Below are positions 1 to 13,965 of a stretch of DNA of 64,000 nt, one piece after another. The DNA lies in contig JAVYIG010000693.1 of the NCBI GenBank assembly GCA_035222895.1, positions 310,001 through 374,000 on the forward strand. Reading direction: 5' to 3'. A program made the position numbers and the translations under genes. This stretch comes from Strongylocentrotus droebachiensis (Eukaryota > Echinodermata > Echinoidea > Camarodonta > Strongylocentrotidae). The notes under the pieces are model-generated. The model was not told the origin of the DNA. It ran no database searches and saw only the letters and a list, made by a program, of their open reading frames with translations. Positions within the stretch are counted from its first letter, which is position 1; each line of letters opens with the position of its first letter.

Positions 1-738
1 TTTTTATCATTTTTTTTGGTTTATCGGAAGAGAAATGATAATAATAACAATCGTTCAATAATATTTATAAGGAAAAAATGATGCTCTGAACACGAAGAAA
101 GTACTTTACAAAATGTTATGTGGGGCTTTGTCAAGTAATGTTTTTATTTGACTTTGAAAAATATTATTATTATGCGTAAACAACAAAAATGCGCCTTAGT
201 AAAACCATAATCCTTCGTGTGCGGAGCATCATTATTTCTTGTATTTGTGTGTATTTTTCTCGAACTCCGAGCAGAAATCTAGACTTTTTCCTTTACTATA
301 GATATGTATTTCTAAAGCGCATTAAAATAAAAATATCACTCAAGGCAATGAAATAATTAGCTGTACAAACATAATTTAATACATATAGGCTTTACATATA
401 CTTCGAAAGCTTTTGGAATTAACTCATATACATACATTATGCATAAATTATACAAAATGTGTACCTCTGGGTGAACAGAAGCTGCTTTAGTTTAATTTAC
501 AAATGTTTCTACAAAATGAATGTTTCAGATAATCTTGGGTACTAGGTAGCTCGTTCCACAAAAGCGGTGCTACATGGAAAACATACCAAGGTCACATTGC
601 TACGCACCCCTCCCCCCTCCCCTCATCACAATTTAAAAAAAACCACGATTCTGTCCAAATAACACCCATCTTCTAATTCATCTCTGGTGCTTTAAGAACA
701 GTACGTATCTTTTAAATTTGAATCTCATACGTCTGCGA
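1..738. other. AT-rich stretch, no gene seen
   Basis: No exon-like open frame with splice sites, no repeat structure and no RNA gene could be recognised here. There is a short C-rich run near 605-622. Confidence 0.5.
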
Positions 739-941
739 TTGTGAAGAAGATGAAGAAGAAGAAGAAGAAGAAGGAGAAGAAGGAGAAGAAGAAGAAGAAG
801 AAGAAGGAGAAGAAGGAGAAGAAGGATAATAAGAAGAAGAAGAAGAAGGAGAAGAAGGAGAAGAAGGAGAAGAAGAAGAAGAAGAAAGAAGGAGAAGAAG
901 GAGAAGAAGAAGAAGGAGAAGAAGGAGAAGAAGAAGAATAC
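739..941. repeat. GAA/GGAGAA microsatellite
   Basis: About 200 bp of imperfect GAA and GGAGAA units, purine-only on the plus strand. It opens long Lys/Glu or Phe/Ser frames on the two strands that are low-complexity artefacts and not genes. Confidence 0.95.
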
Positions 942-944
942 TGA

Positions 945-3900
945 ATTAATGTATAAGTAATAATAATATAATTATGCAAGATACTCAGCTGTAACTTTTC
1001 ACAAAATTTGATCCACATTAGATGGTGACGGCCAACACATTGGAAAGAATTTACCTGGACAATGCTGAACAAATATTGATGAACGACATCGGCAATACTA
1101 ATTGTGGTAGAGGTGAAATATAGGCCTATGAAATAACGATGCTTAAAGACAAAATAAAGGAAGGTCATCATTAACAAACAAGTTATATACAGTTGACAAA
1201 TAAGTTATTCATACCCCTTGTAAATTTGATGTGTTGTGTTTTTCGTAATTCAAGAATGAAAGGTGCACGGAATGGTTGAACTATGTTTTTTATTGAATAC
1301 TTTTAATATACTATCACATTGTCAAGAAACAAATATCCTGACAAAACAATTTTTCCACATACCCCAAAAAATTACAAAACTTGGTAAGGGAATTGTATTA
1401 ATGGAGATGATGATGCAGAAGAACAAAAAGGGTGAAAGATAGAGGTGTGTTTAAATGAGGGGTTGGTTCTGAAAGAAAAGTATTTATTTTGAAAGAAGAA
1501 AATGGCTTAATTGTCAGTATTGTTTATTTACAAGGATCTTTGCGACGATCGTTATCATTAAAAGTTGAAGAAAAAAAGAACAATGATAACTTCCTCAACT
1601 CTATTCCCTCATATCGCGTGTTTACAGAGTGGAAAGAAACGAGCCGATACCTAACTCAAGTGTGAAAAAAAAAAAAAAAGTGAAATCCACCAGAAGAGGA
1701 TTAGCGACAAAATATAACGGAAACTTTAGAATGAATAGCCTTCCAATTTGGTTTAATTATAGGGTTCGTATTCCCAAAGGATACGCTCGCAAGCTCTCCC
1801 CGTTCAATCTTTGTGCAGTCAGATACAACCATTCGATATTTTCTCACCCCCTCCCGACCAAACTCTTTTGCGGATGGTTCTTTTGACGGTCCTTGAGGCT
1901 TAAGCGAGGGTTGTATGTTATCTGGTCCATTGACTGCTCAGAAACCGATATCCTAGCCACCTTAAGAAACCGAATCAAGAGAAAAGAAGAGAGAAAGGAA
2001 AGAAATCGAATATTTGTAGAGCTGAGGTCTCCTGGCCGGGATGTACTTTTGAAAGAAAAGAGAGTATTGAAGTAACAATTATTGAGCGTTTGATCGGATC
2101 AATGTAATGCGGTGTTGTAGCTCGAAGGTCACGCAGACTAAAAGATCGTTTACACAATCTTTTCTTTTCCTCTTCTGCTCTTTCTTCGGACCAATTCCCC
2201 CCCCCCCCCCCAACCCCGTTATATTTCATCTGATCACTCATTCGTGACTCGTTTAGTCCCTTCAACTAATTGGTTTGCGACTTAGACACGTCCCGATGCA
2301 AGCCGTCTAGTCATCTTCATAAGAACAACACTCTTAGAAACTTTTTAAAAAGAAAATTAAACGCTGGTCGTAATTGATAGAGTATTGTCACTACGAAACA
2401 GCCAGACGGTTAAACTTTGATAGTACTATGTGCATTCGGTTCCATTTCAATGACATATCCATTATTGATTTAATTGGAAATGGAAAAGTTAATACCAACT
2501 TAGTTTTCTTTATAGTATATCATTGAAGAATGATCCTCCGTTAACTGCCTATCGCCCTATCCACTTAATCTCCATTCTTCTATTTCTCATCGAGGTCTGA
2601 AATCAGTGAGGAGAAGGAAACGTGTAAGAATGTTTGAATGATATACTCCGGTTTACTTTCTTTTCTTTGTGTGAAAAACGATTAACTTTCAGGTTTTCCC
2701 TTTTCAAAGGATCTCCTGAATTGCCTTTTTGTCCTTTGGAAATAGTTGTAATTTGACAAGAAGAATGCTTGCGGTGCAATTACTGAAACAGAGTGAGAAT
2801 TGGTTGGAAATTTTGTTTACAAGGAAATTATAGTAACAATGCCTGGTTTTAATGTGAGAGCGATGATGAATACTTTTAGATAAAGAGCAGTGTCGGTCTA
2901 TTACTGGTAAAGCGATTGCAATCTAACATAGACTACTAGTACTATGTGATACACAAAAGATTGGTGACTTTAGGAATGTTAACCAAATTAGCTAGATTTT
3001 GTGATTTAAAATAAATAAATAAAGGACACCATATTGAGAGGGATGATAATAGGAAGAAGAATCTAATTCTCAAGAGAAGCTTCTTACATTTCCAATCTAA
3101 TCTATTTGTTGCATCACCACTTCTTCGCTAGGCTCTAATTTTGTTCTCCTGTAATAATTATTTTATTATATTTTCTTTCTTTCTTGTATCCTCATGTTCT
3201 TTAGCTGCTATCATATTTCGTTCTTGTTTTTCTTCTTTTACATATTCTGTAAACAGCCCGACGCCCTTGTCTGTGATGATTATTATCTTCCAGAATGCTT
3301 CCCTGAAAGGCCATGAATTTCCTGAAATTTCGACTTTTTGAAACTCTACTATATTAAAATCATCCTTTTTTCTTTTCTTATATCGTGAAATTCCTTTGCA
3401 ATTACTTTCGATATGCCGATATCTGTCGAAACATTCAAGAATAGAAATAATCAGTAGAATAACGTAGGTTATTTTTGAGGGGTTATATCTTTTTTTTTCT
3501 TCTAAAGTAACTATGCATAGATGCCATGATGTAGTGGATACACAAAAATAACTCCGAATAAACTGGATAACATGATTCGTAAATGTGTATTTGAATCAAA
3601 TTGGGATCTTATGTCGGGAGGCCGGGGGGTTGGGTGACATCCTATTCGGATTTTTGAATGTTTGTCCGCAAGTCTGAAACTATTGTGTATTTTCTTGTTC
3701 ATTTCCAGTTGTTTCAAGTTCAGTCAAAAAAATTGTCTAAAAAATTGAAACTTTACATCGGAATGACACAAAATCAATTATACCGGGGTCCATGAAAGAT
3801 TATATATTGCTGACTGCCATCATTTCTAAGTCCCTTGATCACTTTTTAAAAGTATGGCTATGTAATCATTATCAAACTTCTGTGTTTGAGCACTTATGTA

Positions 3901-5700
3901 ATTTATGATAAGCTAATCTGAATGATGAGAGATATATGGTTTTTAGTCAATTCGTTGGCGCAGAATTGCCTCCATGCCTTTTCTGTGACTCAATTTGGCG
4001 TCGCCCTGCATTATACGCGTGTGCTGCATGGCAAGATGAAAATAAATTTCCTTATGACGAACGGAGATGGCGCACGTGCTGTTTATACGCTTGATTATTA
4101 TGAATGAAAGAACATTCAAATTCGTCAAGATGAAAGTGAATTCATCAGTTTAAATAATTCATGGTAGCTTCTCATTCTATAGGATGCTTTCTAACATTCT
4201 AACAAATACCATATTTTATATCTTAAAATAGTGATACTAGATCATCATAATTATGTTTGTTTGTTTGTTTGATTGATTTTATTTCTGCGTTCAAAAAATA
4301 TACAAATTCAAAGTCAAAGTACAAAATTTCGAGCAATAACAAATACAATGAATACAATGTTTACAAAAGTAATTAAATGAAAAATCATGTACAATTATAT
4401 CATTCGAAAAACATGTACGAAGCATACAATAACATAAGAAATATGAAATATTTTCAATAAATTAGAGAGGTAATTTGGAACGCAGGAGACCACCATCGTG
4501 AGCGGTTAGGCTGGAAATGGATGGCGGCCTCGTATGTATTTGCTTATTTATGATTCATTGTCAGATAAATACTTATTGTACTCTATATTATTATTGATAT
4601 CGACAAATTGTGTACTTACATGAATGCAGAAGAAAATAAAATCAAAATCAAATCAAAATTGTTCTTTTAATATTGTGTGTCTGCAAAGTAATGCTGTAAG
4701 GAGTTTTGTTTTCATCACAGCGCAGTATAGTATATTTATATTTATACAGTTGCTGTATACAATAGCTGCGCTATAGAAATTGATCTATAGTTATTATTAT
4801 CATTACTATGGTCGTCAAATCATCATTGGATGATGTTGATAATTATGATTATTGTGATTATCAACCATATCCTGCCCATGACATCATGTTATATTGTTTT
4901 ATTTTGTTTGAATATGAAAATAAAATAAATGAAATGAAATGTGATAAAGGTAATTTTGGCTCACTAAATGTGAGTCCCCTTTTATAATAACTTACGATTA
5001 GACTTATTATTTAAACCAAAAACCAAAGAAATCTATAATCTAGTAGGGTCCATGGTTTGATTAATGCCCATTCTACATTGATGAAATACTCTTCTATTTC
5101 AATTCATTGGATACAGAGAGAGATGGAAATATAATGAGTAACAGTTTAAGCCCTAGTTTTTTTAAACCCGCTTTGATTTCGCTGTCAAATATTCCTAGCA
5201 GGTCACTTTTATTCATTCTTAGTATATAGTATATGGAAAAATTAACATTTCCCTTTTTCTTCTCGTGGCATTATAAACAAAGACTTATCGTTATGTTCCT
5301 AATGTACTTAATTATTAACAAGCACACTCAATTCTCCATTTCAAATTTGAATTCATAACATTTTCAATTATATTTCTTTTTCTACTCTTCCACTTCTAAA
5401 TCTGCTAAATATTACCGGTGATTATTTTAAGCGCTCTATGCTTTGATTCACGCAATAGGCTTATTTCAAATCAATTGTTTATGCACAATCTTCTCCATCA
5501 CTGTTTCCGTGTGTGTTCTTGTTTGCTACATTATGTAATTGCATGTGATCTTTGTTTGAATTTTATATTTGTATTCGTACCTTTTTTTAAATAATTGAAA
5601 CCATTTTACGGATGCTGCAAAAAGTTTGAAATCCCTCGTAAAAAGCCATCATTAAAACATCCAAATAATCTCGTAAATATGAGATTGGTAAGAAGGTGAT
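945..5700. other. Gene-free AT-rich stretch
   Basis: No coding exon is supported. There is a poly-A run near 1664-1678 and a poly-C run at 2197-2211. The A/T-rich segments near 4255-4480 and 4640-4930, with TTTG and AAATG reiterations, look like old LINE or processed 3' tails but could not be assigned. Confidence 0.45.
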
Positions 5701-5704
5701 ACAT

Positions 5705-6127
5705 CACACCGTTAATCATGCACATCATCACTTTGCGTTCTGCATCTCAAATCCTCCTCGTAGCTAAGAGAGGCAGAACAAAAGCATATGGTGATAGGGC
5801 TTTCACTCATATAGCACCATTTCTATGGAATTCCCTCCCAAACTCATTACGTTGTATATCCAATATTGAAACAATCATAACTGAACTAAAAACTCATCTC
5901 TTCAAATTAGCACATCAATAGTATTTAAGGATAAGTAATGTTATAATTTTTCTTTTTGTAAGCCCTTCATTGTTTTCTAAATATGTTTTTGTTTCATCTT
6001 CCTTTTATGATCGTGTTATACTTTAGATAATTATGTATATTGTAAAATTGTAAAGCGCATTGAAATGTCAACATTCATGAAATGCGCTATAAAAGAACAA
6101 ATTATTATTATTATTATTATTATTATC
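5705..6127 (+). mobile_element. LINE 3' fragment (end of ORF2 plus tail)
   Basis: A 67-codon frame at 5718-5921 carries the signature found at the extreme C-terminus of CR1/L2-group LINE polyproteins: RSASQILLV, then RTKAYGDRAF, APFLWNSLP and a final LKTHLFKLA. It is followed by about 200 bp of 3' UTR ending in AATGCGCTATAAAAG and a run of ATT trinucleotides at about 6104-6126, the microsatellite tail typical of these elements. All upstream parts (endonuclease, most of the reverse transcriptase) are absent, so this is a heavily 5'-truncated dead copy. Clade assignment within the CR1/L2/Rex group is uncertain. Confidence 0.75.
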
Positions 6128-6129
6128 AG

Positions 6130-8440
6130 TAATGAGAACTATCGACAAATATTGGAGTTCCGTGATCGTGTGTTGATATACGAATTTGTAAAGCGACAAA
6201 GCATGACAGGGCTTTATCTAGTTTATAACAAAAGTTGATTATAAATTTATAAAATAAAAAAAATAAGCAGATGTTTTTTCATTATTTTTATTGAAAAAAC
6301 AACAACAATATATTCAATTTGTATTTGTATTTATTAACATTTATTTCCTTATCAATAGTACAGTATAAAACACAATGTATATATAAATTATATATGTAAC
6401 AATGAGTTCAACATAACACAAGGAGGCGAAAACCTGAAAAGCATATATAGCTTGAGTTGGGAACGCCCATAATTAGATAAGTTAACAATATTAGTATAAT
6501 TATAATAATTGATTAACATAAAATGTGACAACTGAAATACGACAAGACAGTATTTAATATGTTATTGACAACTTGAAAGTATGGAGGTAAATCAAAGAAT
6601 CCAGATAAATGCAGAGGCCAACTTTCCTAAGCATTAATACTTGAGTCGATAGCAGACTAAATTATTATGTCTGGTGCCAAATGCATCCCTTTCAGCCATT
6701 TTCTAATGATCTCATTCACACCCACAGACAGATTAATCGAGTCATTTCATACTAAACTGAATATCAAAAGGACTATATTAGAAGAATCAAACTCAATGAA
6801 TCAGCGGGTACTATTTACACGTCGTCTTTGAAGCTATTATTCTTTCGATGATTGTTATATTCAAATAGGAATTAACTCGCGTCATCGGGCGAATGATTGG
6901 CTTATTGACACCTGCATGGCTCGGTTAAATCCCTTGTCTAAATAGACGAATTTCGAAAACAACTTCATTTTTAAAAGAAAACAGCAACATAAAGTTTGAA
7001 GAAACTGCAGGTTTGACTCCCAAAACCGAAAGATAATTGTATAACATGTACAGCGTAGAAAACCTGCGAGGGCATAGCTCAAAATATATTCGCTATTTAC
7101 CCCCTAATTGTTTAAAATCACTGTTATTCGATTATTTATTCACTCTAATTTTGAATGTTGAATAACCGATTTTCTTGAGAGTGAGAGGAGGGCGAGAGAA
7201 AGCCGAAAGAAAGAGAGGGAGATAGGGAGAGAAAATGAGATGTCTATTCGTCCACATTGCTCTATATGCAGGTTCTTAAAATATTTTAAGCCAAGGAACA
7301 AAACAAAAAAACAAAACAAAAAACAACAGCAACAGCAAAGCAGCTCGAAAATTATTATGATCGGTGCGGGCGGTATTTCGCATTTCAAAACCACCAAAAC
7401 CATGGATACCACATTAGAGAGCTTGAATCTACCCTTCACTTCGGTGCGAATAATTGTTCATGTTTTACTATTAACTTTACGCGCTTTTACTCTTGAATAG
7501 CAGCAGAACGGGTGAAGTAACAGCTGATTTCATATTTCAGTGTGCTATCATCTTAATTTCTTAAAGGGGATTAAATCGCCCACTTATTTGGACAACTTTG
7601 TTATCAACTCATCCAAAAATGATTGCCCGACAATGCTTTCAACACCTTTTAGCGAAGCCTTTGTTGGAAGCTTTCCGACGGTTTCGCTTCAAACGTGGTT
7701 GCATTCAAATCCGGAAACGAATGAAGTCAACCGAAAAATGAGCAGTTTATAGAGGAGTTATTATTTAAAAAGCTGAGCAATTTGGCAACCGCAACTAAAG
7801 ACACGGCTTAGTCTCCGTGTGATATCTTTTGATTGGTTTCCTCTTTCTTTTATTTCTCTTTTAACACGCGAGGGTTGTGGAATTTGAATGAATGTAAACA
7901 TGTTTATCAAGAGATTTCACGGCTTATTGCAAGTTCAAGTTGATTTTGTTCCCTTTTGCATTATTTCTAGAGATAGGTCTTTAGTTAAAGAGGTTAAAAC
8001 AGCCAAACACACTTCAGTGTTATAGACGGGACCTCGAGTCCCTACTAGACATATAGTCCTAGACCTAGACCTAGGCCGGGCGGAATTTCAGGTCCCGGGT
8101 CGAGTCCAAAACCGAGTTATCGAAAAAGAAAACTACTCCCTAAAACGTGAAGGATTGAAAATTCAGTTTTGGAGGAGCAATAATTTTCGTTTAGAGTGCA
8201 AATTGTTGAATTGCAATGCGGTTAATGAAGTCATAAACAAATTGCAAAATTGATTTAGTCCCTGGTATAAGATTTTTTCAGGACAACATTTTTTTTTTGA
8301 AATATGAGAAATGTTCATCACGAAGCCTTTCTTCCAAATATAAATTATTAGGAAACTCTTTCATAGTTTCATACTGGAGTTCACGAAAGCTGACGAAAAT
8401 TAATGTCCAGTTCGCCTGACCTGAACTTTGCAAATCATAT
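6130..8440. other. Gene-free stretch
   Basis: Scattered open frames of 60-100 codons lack splice sites, composition or motifs that would support coding. A purine-rich GAGA segment lies at about 7180-7235 and a CAG/CAAA-rich run at 7300-7340. A GC-rich patch at 8030-8110 repeats GACCTAGACCTAGG-like words. Confidence 0.4.
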
Positions 8441-8446
8441 ATTTTG

Positions 8447-8479
8447 CCTGCCCCCTGCCCCTCTCCCTCCCCTCCCCCT

Positions 8480-8531
<52 letters not shown>

Positions 8532-8572
8532 TCTCGTTCTCTCTCTCTCTATCACTATCTCCCTCTCATTCT
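8447..8572. repeat. (CT)n microsatellite
   Basis: C/T-only tract: CCCCTCCC units followed by over 20 uninterrupted CT dinucleotides, then degenerate CTCT/CCCT. It generates false Ser/Leu and Arg/Glu frames on both strands. Confidence 0.95.
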
Positions 8573-8649
8573 CTGTATTATCTTCTTCTTTTACTCGTTT
8601 CAACTGTCACGAAACTACAATAATGAAAGTAAGTTCTTTTAAATGTCAC

Positions 8650-11600
8650 CTTTTTTTGCATAACATAGCCAATAAAAATCGTAAGATGTTTCCTTACTTA
8701 GGTATTAAACCTAGATTATGTACTCCACATTGAGGTGATATCTAAAAAAAACCTTCAAAACATTGACCAAAGCAGAACAAGGCCAAGCGAATAGTAAAAA
8801 TGCAATATTTCATGAGGCGTACAGAAATCTTTTTTTGAAAGTTTCATTTTGATTCGACAGGAAAGCACGAAGTGAAATAAGAATAACAATTTTGAGGTTC
8901 ACTTGACTTCCGAAACCCGAAAAGTTTTTCTGAATTATGAAATTTCTTCATTTTTAATCAAAACATTTACCCCCATCATAAAGCTATCTGAATCGTGAAA
9001 AGGTGTAAAAATCATCGGCTAGGGATTATCGGGGCACCCGCGGCGCGGACCGGTTTTCATGGACCGTCGCCCCAGTGGAAATACGTGACAATGGTCATCA
9101 AAATGTTGGCCCACATAACTTTGTTTCTTGCCAGCCCCTGTCAATGCATTTCCTAGTCAATAATTTGCAACAACAAGCGAAGTATATCAGCGCAAGGTTG
9201 GACGGATTATTAAAAGAAGGTGTGTGTCTGACAAAATAGCGGGTGTTGAATGAGAGGAAAAGGTGATAATTAATTACGCTCGAACCATCTTTCGAGAAGC
9301 ATTGTTCCTGGTTTTTTTCTTCTGTACGGAGAGCGTGCTGTTTTCCAGCACCTTCAGAAAGCAAGGAGTGCCAAACTTGATTCATGCTTCGACCAGAGAA
9401 CTGTTAATGTGTCGGTAGGCTGTGGTATAAGAAAAATAAAATCAGGATTTAAACTAAGCAAAGGGGGTACAAAATGATGTGTGTAGGTGGGGGAGAGGAA
9501 TAAACGAGCTATTGTATAGGATCTTTAAAGTGAAAAAAAGGGCTAAGCCACCCCCCCTGCCCCTCTTCAGGTATACATTCATATTTTTAACGAACTTTTG
9601 ATTAGTTAAACTTTGAGTTACCAAACTTAAAATACTCATTATCTCTGTAATGAACTTAAAAGGCATGTACTTATCTAAATCATGTTTTTAACCCCCCCCC
9701 CCCTCCCCTCACAATCGTTACAAAAAAGCAATATAATGGATCCTAACCACGAGCATTACAAAATATGATATCACATATCTCCTGTTTAGATGTATGATAG
9801 CGGTGAAAAAAAATTGTTTTGGTATTGAATATGGGTCTGAAGATTAAACGCCTTTGTGATAAACCGCATACCTCTCGCATTGGGGGCAATTTGGACCTAT
9901 TTAGCGCGTGCTTAGGACCCATTTTCCGCTTATTAGGTTCAAATGGTTACCTTTCTTTTCAAATCTCATTCAAAGTCGGAAGTTTTGACGCGTACAAAAT
10001 AACAGGTGTTGCCGATATTTGGGACCCGGCCAGTGAGATATGAAGTTTGGTTTCTCTTCCATATCATATCTGATGCGTATTGGGGCATTAATCGCAATGG
10101 CGTTCACGGAGAGGTATATCATGACATCAACTTTTTTACTTTGTGAATGCATATTACTCCCCAACAATGGATTTCTACTGGCCAGGTCCCAAAATACCGA
10201 TCATTTCGTTTTGAAGTTGATATAAAGTGGAATCTATACTCTGAAGCCGTTTAGGGAATTTACTGATCCAACCTTATTCTATATATATATTTCTCGCTTC
10301 ATCTCGACGCAACAAACGTACGAAATAGGAATATTGTATTTTTGTACAATCTCTCAGCACATTTGCATTAGTTTCTCCATTCGATGAAAAGAAGACCACA
10401 ACACTATTACCAACAATGTAATAGATTTATCTGACGTCATAGAGCTACTAATTTCTATCTCATAATGATATTGATAACTCAGACGTGTTTCATCTTTCCT
10501 GTCGGTAAAAAAAAACACTGCTTTAAGGGTGCGTTTAATCGACACTTTTTCAACCATTGTTTTTAAAAGGAATTGTTTGCACATTCATTGTAATTTCACC
10601 TTAACGTTGAACAACTGTTGCTAAAAGGTGTGAATAAGTGTCACGAACCATGACTACTCTTTATTAGCAAAATCAGATCTGGAAACGAAATTTTAATCCA
10701 TAAGTGAACAAAAACATCCTCCCTTCTGCATCTGTGGTGGGATCAAAAGTACAAGTTCATAACAAAAAAATAAGAACGCCGTAGGTGTACAACTCTATTC
10801 ATGTACGTGGACTAAAAAATGAATTGTCTTCCGTCACTTCGCTTAAGGCACCAACTCCTGACGATATTTTTCATATTTTATTGTTCACCGCTTGACTACC
10901 GTTGTTATTAGACGGGACTTTGGAAAGTACAGTCACTTGAGCTTGTCAAAGGTTTCGATTTGGAGTCTGCAGAGCTCGGCGAGAGGGGGCGACCCGACAT
11001 TTGTTTTTGCGGCGTTTTTTCTAGGCTTCAGTTCGTCAGATATAATTCATATGGTCAGCGTTAGGGTTAATGGTTGGTTTATAGCGGTTAAGGTTTAGAG
11101 TGCCAGTAAGTGTTCGGGTTAAGTTGAGTGTTGGGTTCCGGGTAGTATTGAACTCGGATAATTTGTTGCTCGAACATGAACCCCCAAGAGAAAAAAGAGC
11201 GGAGTAGAATCCTACGCCGCGGCGCGCCGGTTCTAGGAACAAGACAAAAAAGTCGTCCAGATCTTATCTCTCTTCTACATCATCTTTCTCACCTTAAAGC
11301 ATGCTTTATACATTGTACTTACTTATCATTGTGGATTCATTTCAACAATTTAAAAGAGTCATCGTAATTTGTAAAGAATAATCACGGACATCGACTGGGG
11401 GCGGGTTGGGGCCTCAGTCCCCGCCCCCGGTACACATTAAATTTCATAATTGACTGTGTATCTTTCGGGTTAATTAGTTAAAACCCCAGATAGCCTCACC
11501 GCCCTTAGGAGAAAAAGACGTCCCCTTTTCCCGATATTTTATATTTCTTCCTTTTGGTCCAAATCCTTTCCTTTCTGCCCAAAAATCGTAAGCCTTAAAT

Positions 11601-13315
11601 ACTCGTTTATTTATTAGAGCGTCTTAAAAATATGTAACGATTGACAAATACTATTCCTATTAGAATCGTTACAAAAATATATGTTATTAACACAAATATC
11701 CCACTTTGCATTTGGTCTATCACTGCGTTTTTCGCCCCTTTCGAAGAGTTTATTGATTACCAACTGAACTGAACTACGCATGCCCTGGCTCAGAGTTATG
11801 AGGGCGGTATTGTACACACTGGAGCAGTGCCGCAGGACGCCCAACGAAGTTTATGGAAGTATGATCTGTACTCTTGTTAACCTGTTTTTCACTATTTCCC
11901 CCTGGACTGGCTAGTTCGGGGCTACTTTCCAAACTAATATTTTGCCCTTTCAAACTTTTTATTGTACACTCTTATGCCCATTTATCTATCTCCTTTTCGC
12001 CTATCTCCCTTTTCTTTACCTGTCAACCTCCCTCCGCCCCTCCCTTCTGTCTCTCTCTCCCTCTCTCTTCCCCATATCTCTTTCTCTCTCTCCTCTACAG
12101 TGCCTAAGTATATATATCACTGTCTGTCTTTCTCCCCCTCCCCATTCCTCAAATGCACTACTCATTTTTTGTTATAAATTCTCTCTCATCATTTTCTAGG
12201 CCAGACCTATACCTGTCTTCCATGTCAATAGCACTTTCCATCCTTCCTTTTCTTTCTCACTATCCTCCAATACATCTTCTATATCCATCTGCCCTTTCTG
12301 TACTACTAAAAAAAGGTTGGGTAAATAATTGCCCAACATGAGGAGAATCATGTCCCCGACCAATACCGAGGCAATTAGGGGACCACCTTGGTGAGAATTT
12401 TGCTCGATCTGTAGTAAATTGTGATCGTCATTGGACAAAACATTATTCAAATTGGGCATTTCCAAAAGTTGGTTGGACACAGAGTTACCTTAACCTTTAT
12501 GGCATTTTCTACCCAAAAATGTGTATAGTGTGCTTACTCTGCACATTGCATAGGTCGGTTGGTCGCTTTTAGGATATAAACACTCGGATCAAAAAAGGAA
12601 ATCGTGCAATGCTTCATGCATCTAAAGTGCATCGTATACAGAATACTCTTTAATTTCAGATAACATAATTATCACGGTCACGAGATGTTCAGCGTTTTTA
12701 TCAAAAGAAAATAAAAATGTACAGATATCAGGTTACGTATGTGGCAGTACTAAATATAAACATGATTTGTCCACGGTTGGTTTTACTAAATAAAATGTAC
12801 AAACACTATTCAATAACGTACATACAAAATTTTGCAATTTTTCCAATGCCGCTTTAAGTTGTGATTTAGCTGAAAGATAATTGCAAATATTCTTCTCAAT
12901 TGATAACTAAATTACAAATGATGAACATTTTGGTCTCAATACTTCATTAGAGGGTTTAGAATAAAAAGTTAACCATTTACTCATAAACAAGTGCTCTACG
13001 AGTAGCCCTACAATGTCCACCAACCAAAACGCACCTGAAAATTGAAAAAAATGCCCAAGACAATTAATGTACCAAGAGAAAATAAGCTGAGAAAAAGGTA
13101 TGTTGTACTACTTTTAAGTTATTAGGAAAGTTGTTGAATTTCAAAAAGGACCTGGACGCATTTAAAAGTTGCAAGCAGATTATTAGTTTAACAGAAATGT
13201 GTTCAGCACCTTTTCGGCAAATGCATATTTTACATAGTCTAAAAGGGTTGGAATTATCTACCAACTTCAATTCTGTCTTGAATTCTTTCTAAAGTACTGT
13301 TTATTTTCTTGGTCA
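8650..13315. other. Gene-free stretch
   Basis: No supported gene. Noted inside: a GC-rich patch at 9025-9075 with CGGACCGGTTTTCATGGACCG, which resembles hAT element termini; C-runs at 9550 and 9693; G/T-rich TTAGGG-like words at 11,060-11,160; a CpG-rich patch with CCGCGGCGCGCCGG near 11,215-11,232; and C/T-rich low complexity at 12,010-12,150. Confidence 0.4.
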
Positions 13316-13319
13316 TTTA

Positions 13320-13965
13320 GCTGTCCATAACACTTGTTTAAGTATAATACTTGTTTAAGGATTGTTTAAGTAGAGTACCCCTTAATAAAGTATAAAGTAC
13401 ATTCATAACATTAAAATATTTTACTTAACAGTTCTCACCTTGATCTTTGCTAATTGATGGCCATTACACTTGTGTTTTCTTGTCATCAATCATGTAAAAA
13501 ATATACAAATACTTTGCTGTCCATAACACTTGTTTAAGTATAACACTTGTTCAAGAATAGTTTAAGTATAGCAGCCCTCCATAGGTTAAGAAGTACTTTT
13601 ATAACATTCAAAAATGTTTGACTTATCATTTTTCATCTTGATCTTTGCTTATTGATGGTCATATACTTGTGTTTTCTTGTCACCAAGGGGTCAGTGACAC
13701 AAAGACGTAACTCCATTATGGCCAGTTTAAGAAAAGGCGTTTATGTGTCACTGAGCACTTGGGCCTTTAATATAAAGGAGTTAAGTCTATGTTTCACTAG
13801 CCATTGACTTTAATGGAGTGTTGGGTGGCGTTAAGTCTTTGTGTTTCCTGGGAAGCCCACATTTATCGGAACATTTTGATATCAAATACTCATTTTGGCA
13901 AAATATGGAGTTACGTCTTTGTGTCACTGAACCCTCAATGTATAAATATACAAATACTTCGCTGT
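13320..13965. repeat. Tandem duplication, ~196-bp unit, second copy interrupted
   Basis: Two diverged copies begin with GCTGTCCATAACACTTG at 13,320 and 13,516 and share the order CATTAAAATATTTTACTTA / CTTGATCTTTGCT / GTGTTTTCTTGTCA. The end of copy 2 resumes at about 13,936 (ATATACAAATACTTCGCTG) after an inserted 247-bp element. Confidence 0.8.
13688..13934. mobile_element. MITE with GGTCAGTGACACAAAG termini
   Basis: Terminal inverted repeats of about 30 bp: GGGTCAGTGACACAAAGACG at the left matches the reverse complement of CGTCTTTGTGTCACTGAACCC at the right, extending into AACTCCAT. The element splits the second unit of the surrounding tandem duplication, so it arrived after that duplication. 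There is no coding capacity. The superfamily is not determined because no clear target-site duplication is visible. Confidence 0.8.

Noticed and set aside
741-944. Lys/Glu-rich open frame
   Set aside because: Entirely within a GAA microsatellite; composition alone opens the frame.
5718-5921. Independent 67-codon gene
   Set aside because: Matches the LINE ORF2 C-terminal box and is followed by a LINE-type tail.
8400-8733. Ser/Leu and Arg/Glu frames
   Set aside because: Products of the (CT)n repeat; no start context, splice sites or motifs.
9025-9080. GC-rich patch with CGGACCGGTTTTCATGGACCG
   Set aside because: Suggests a hAT terminus, but no matching second end was found, so no element is called.
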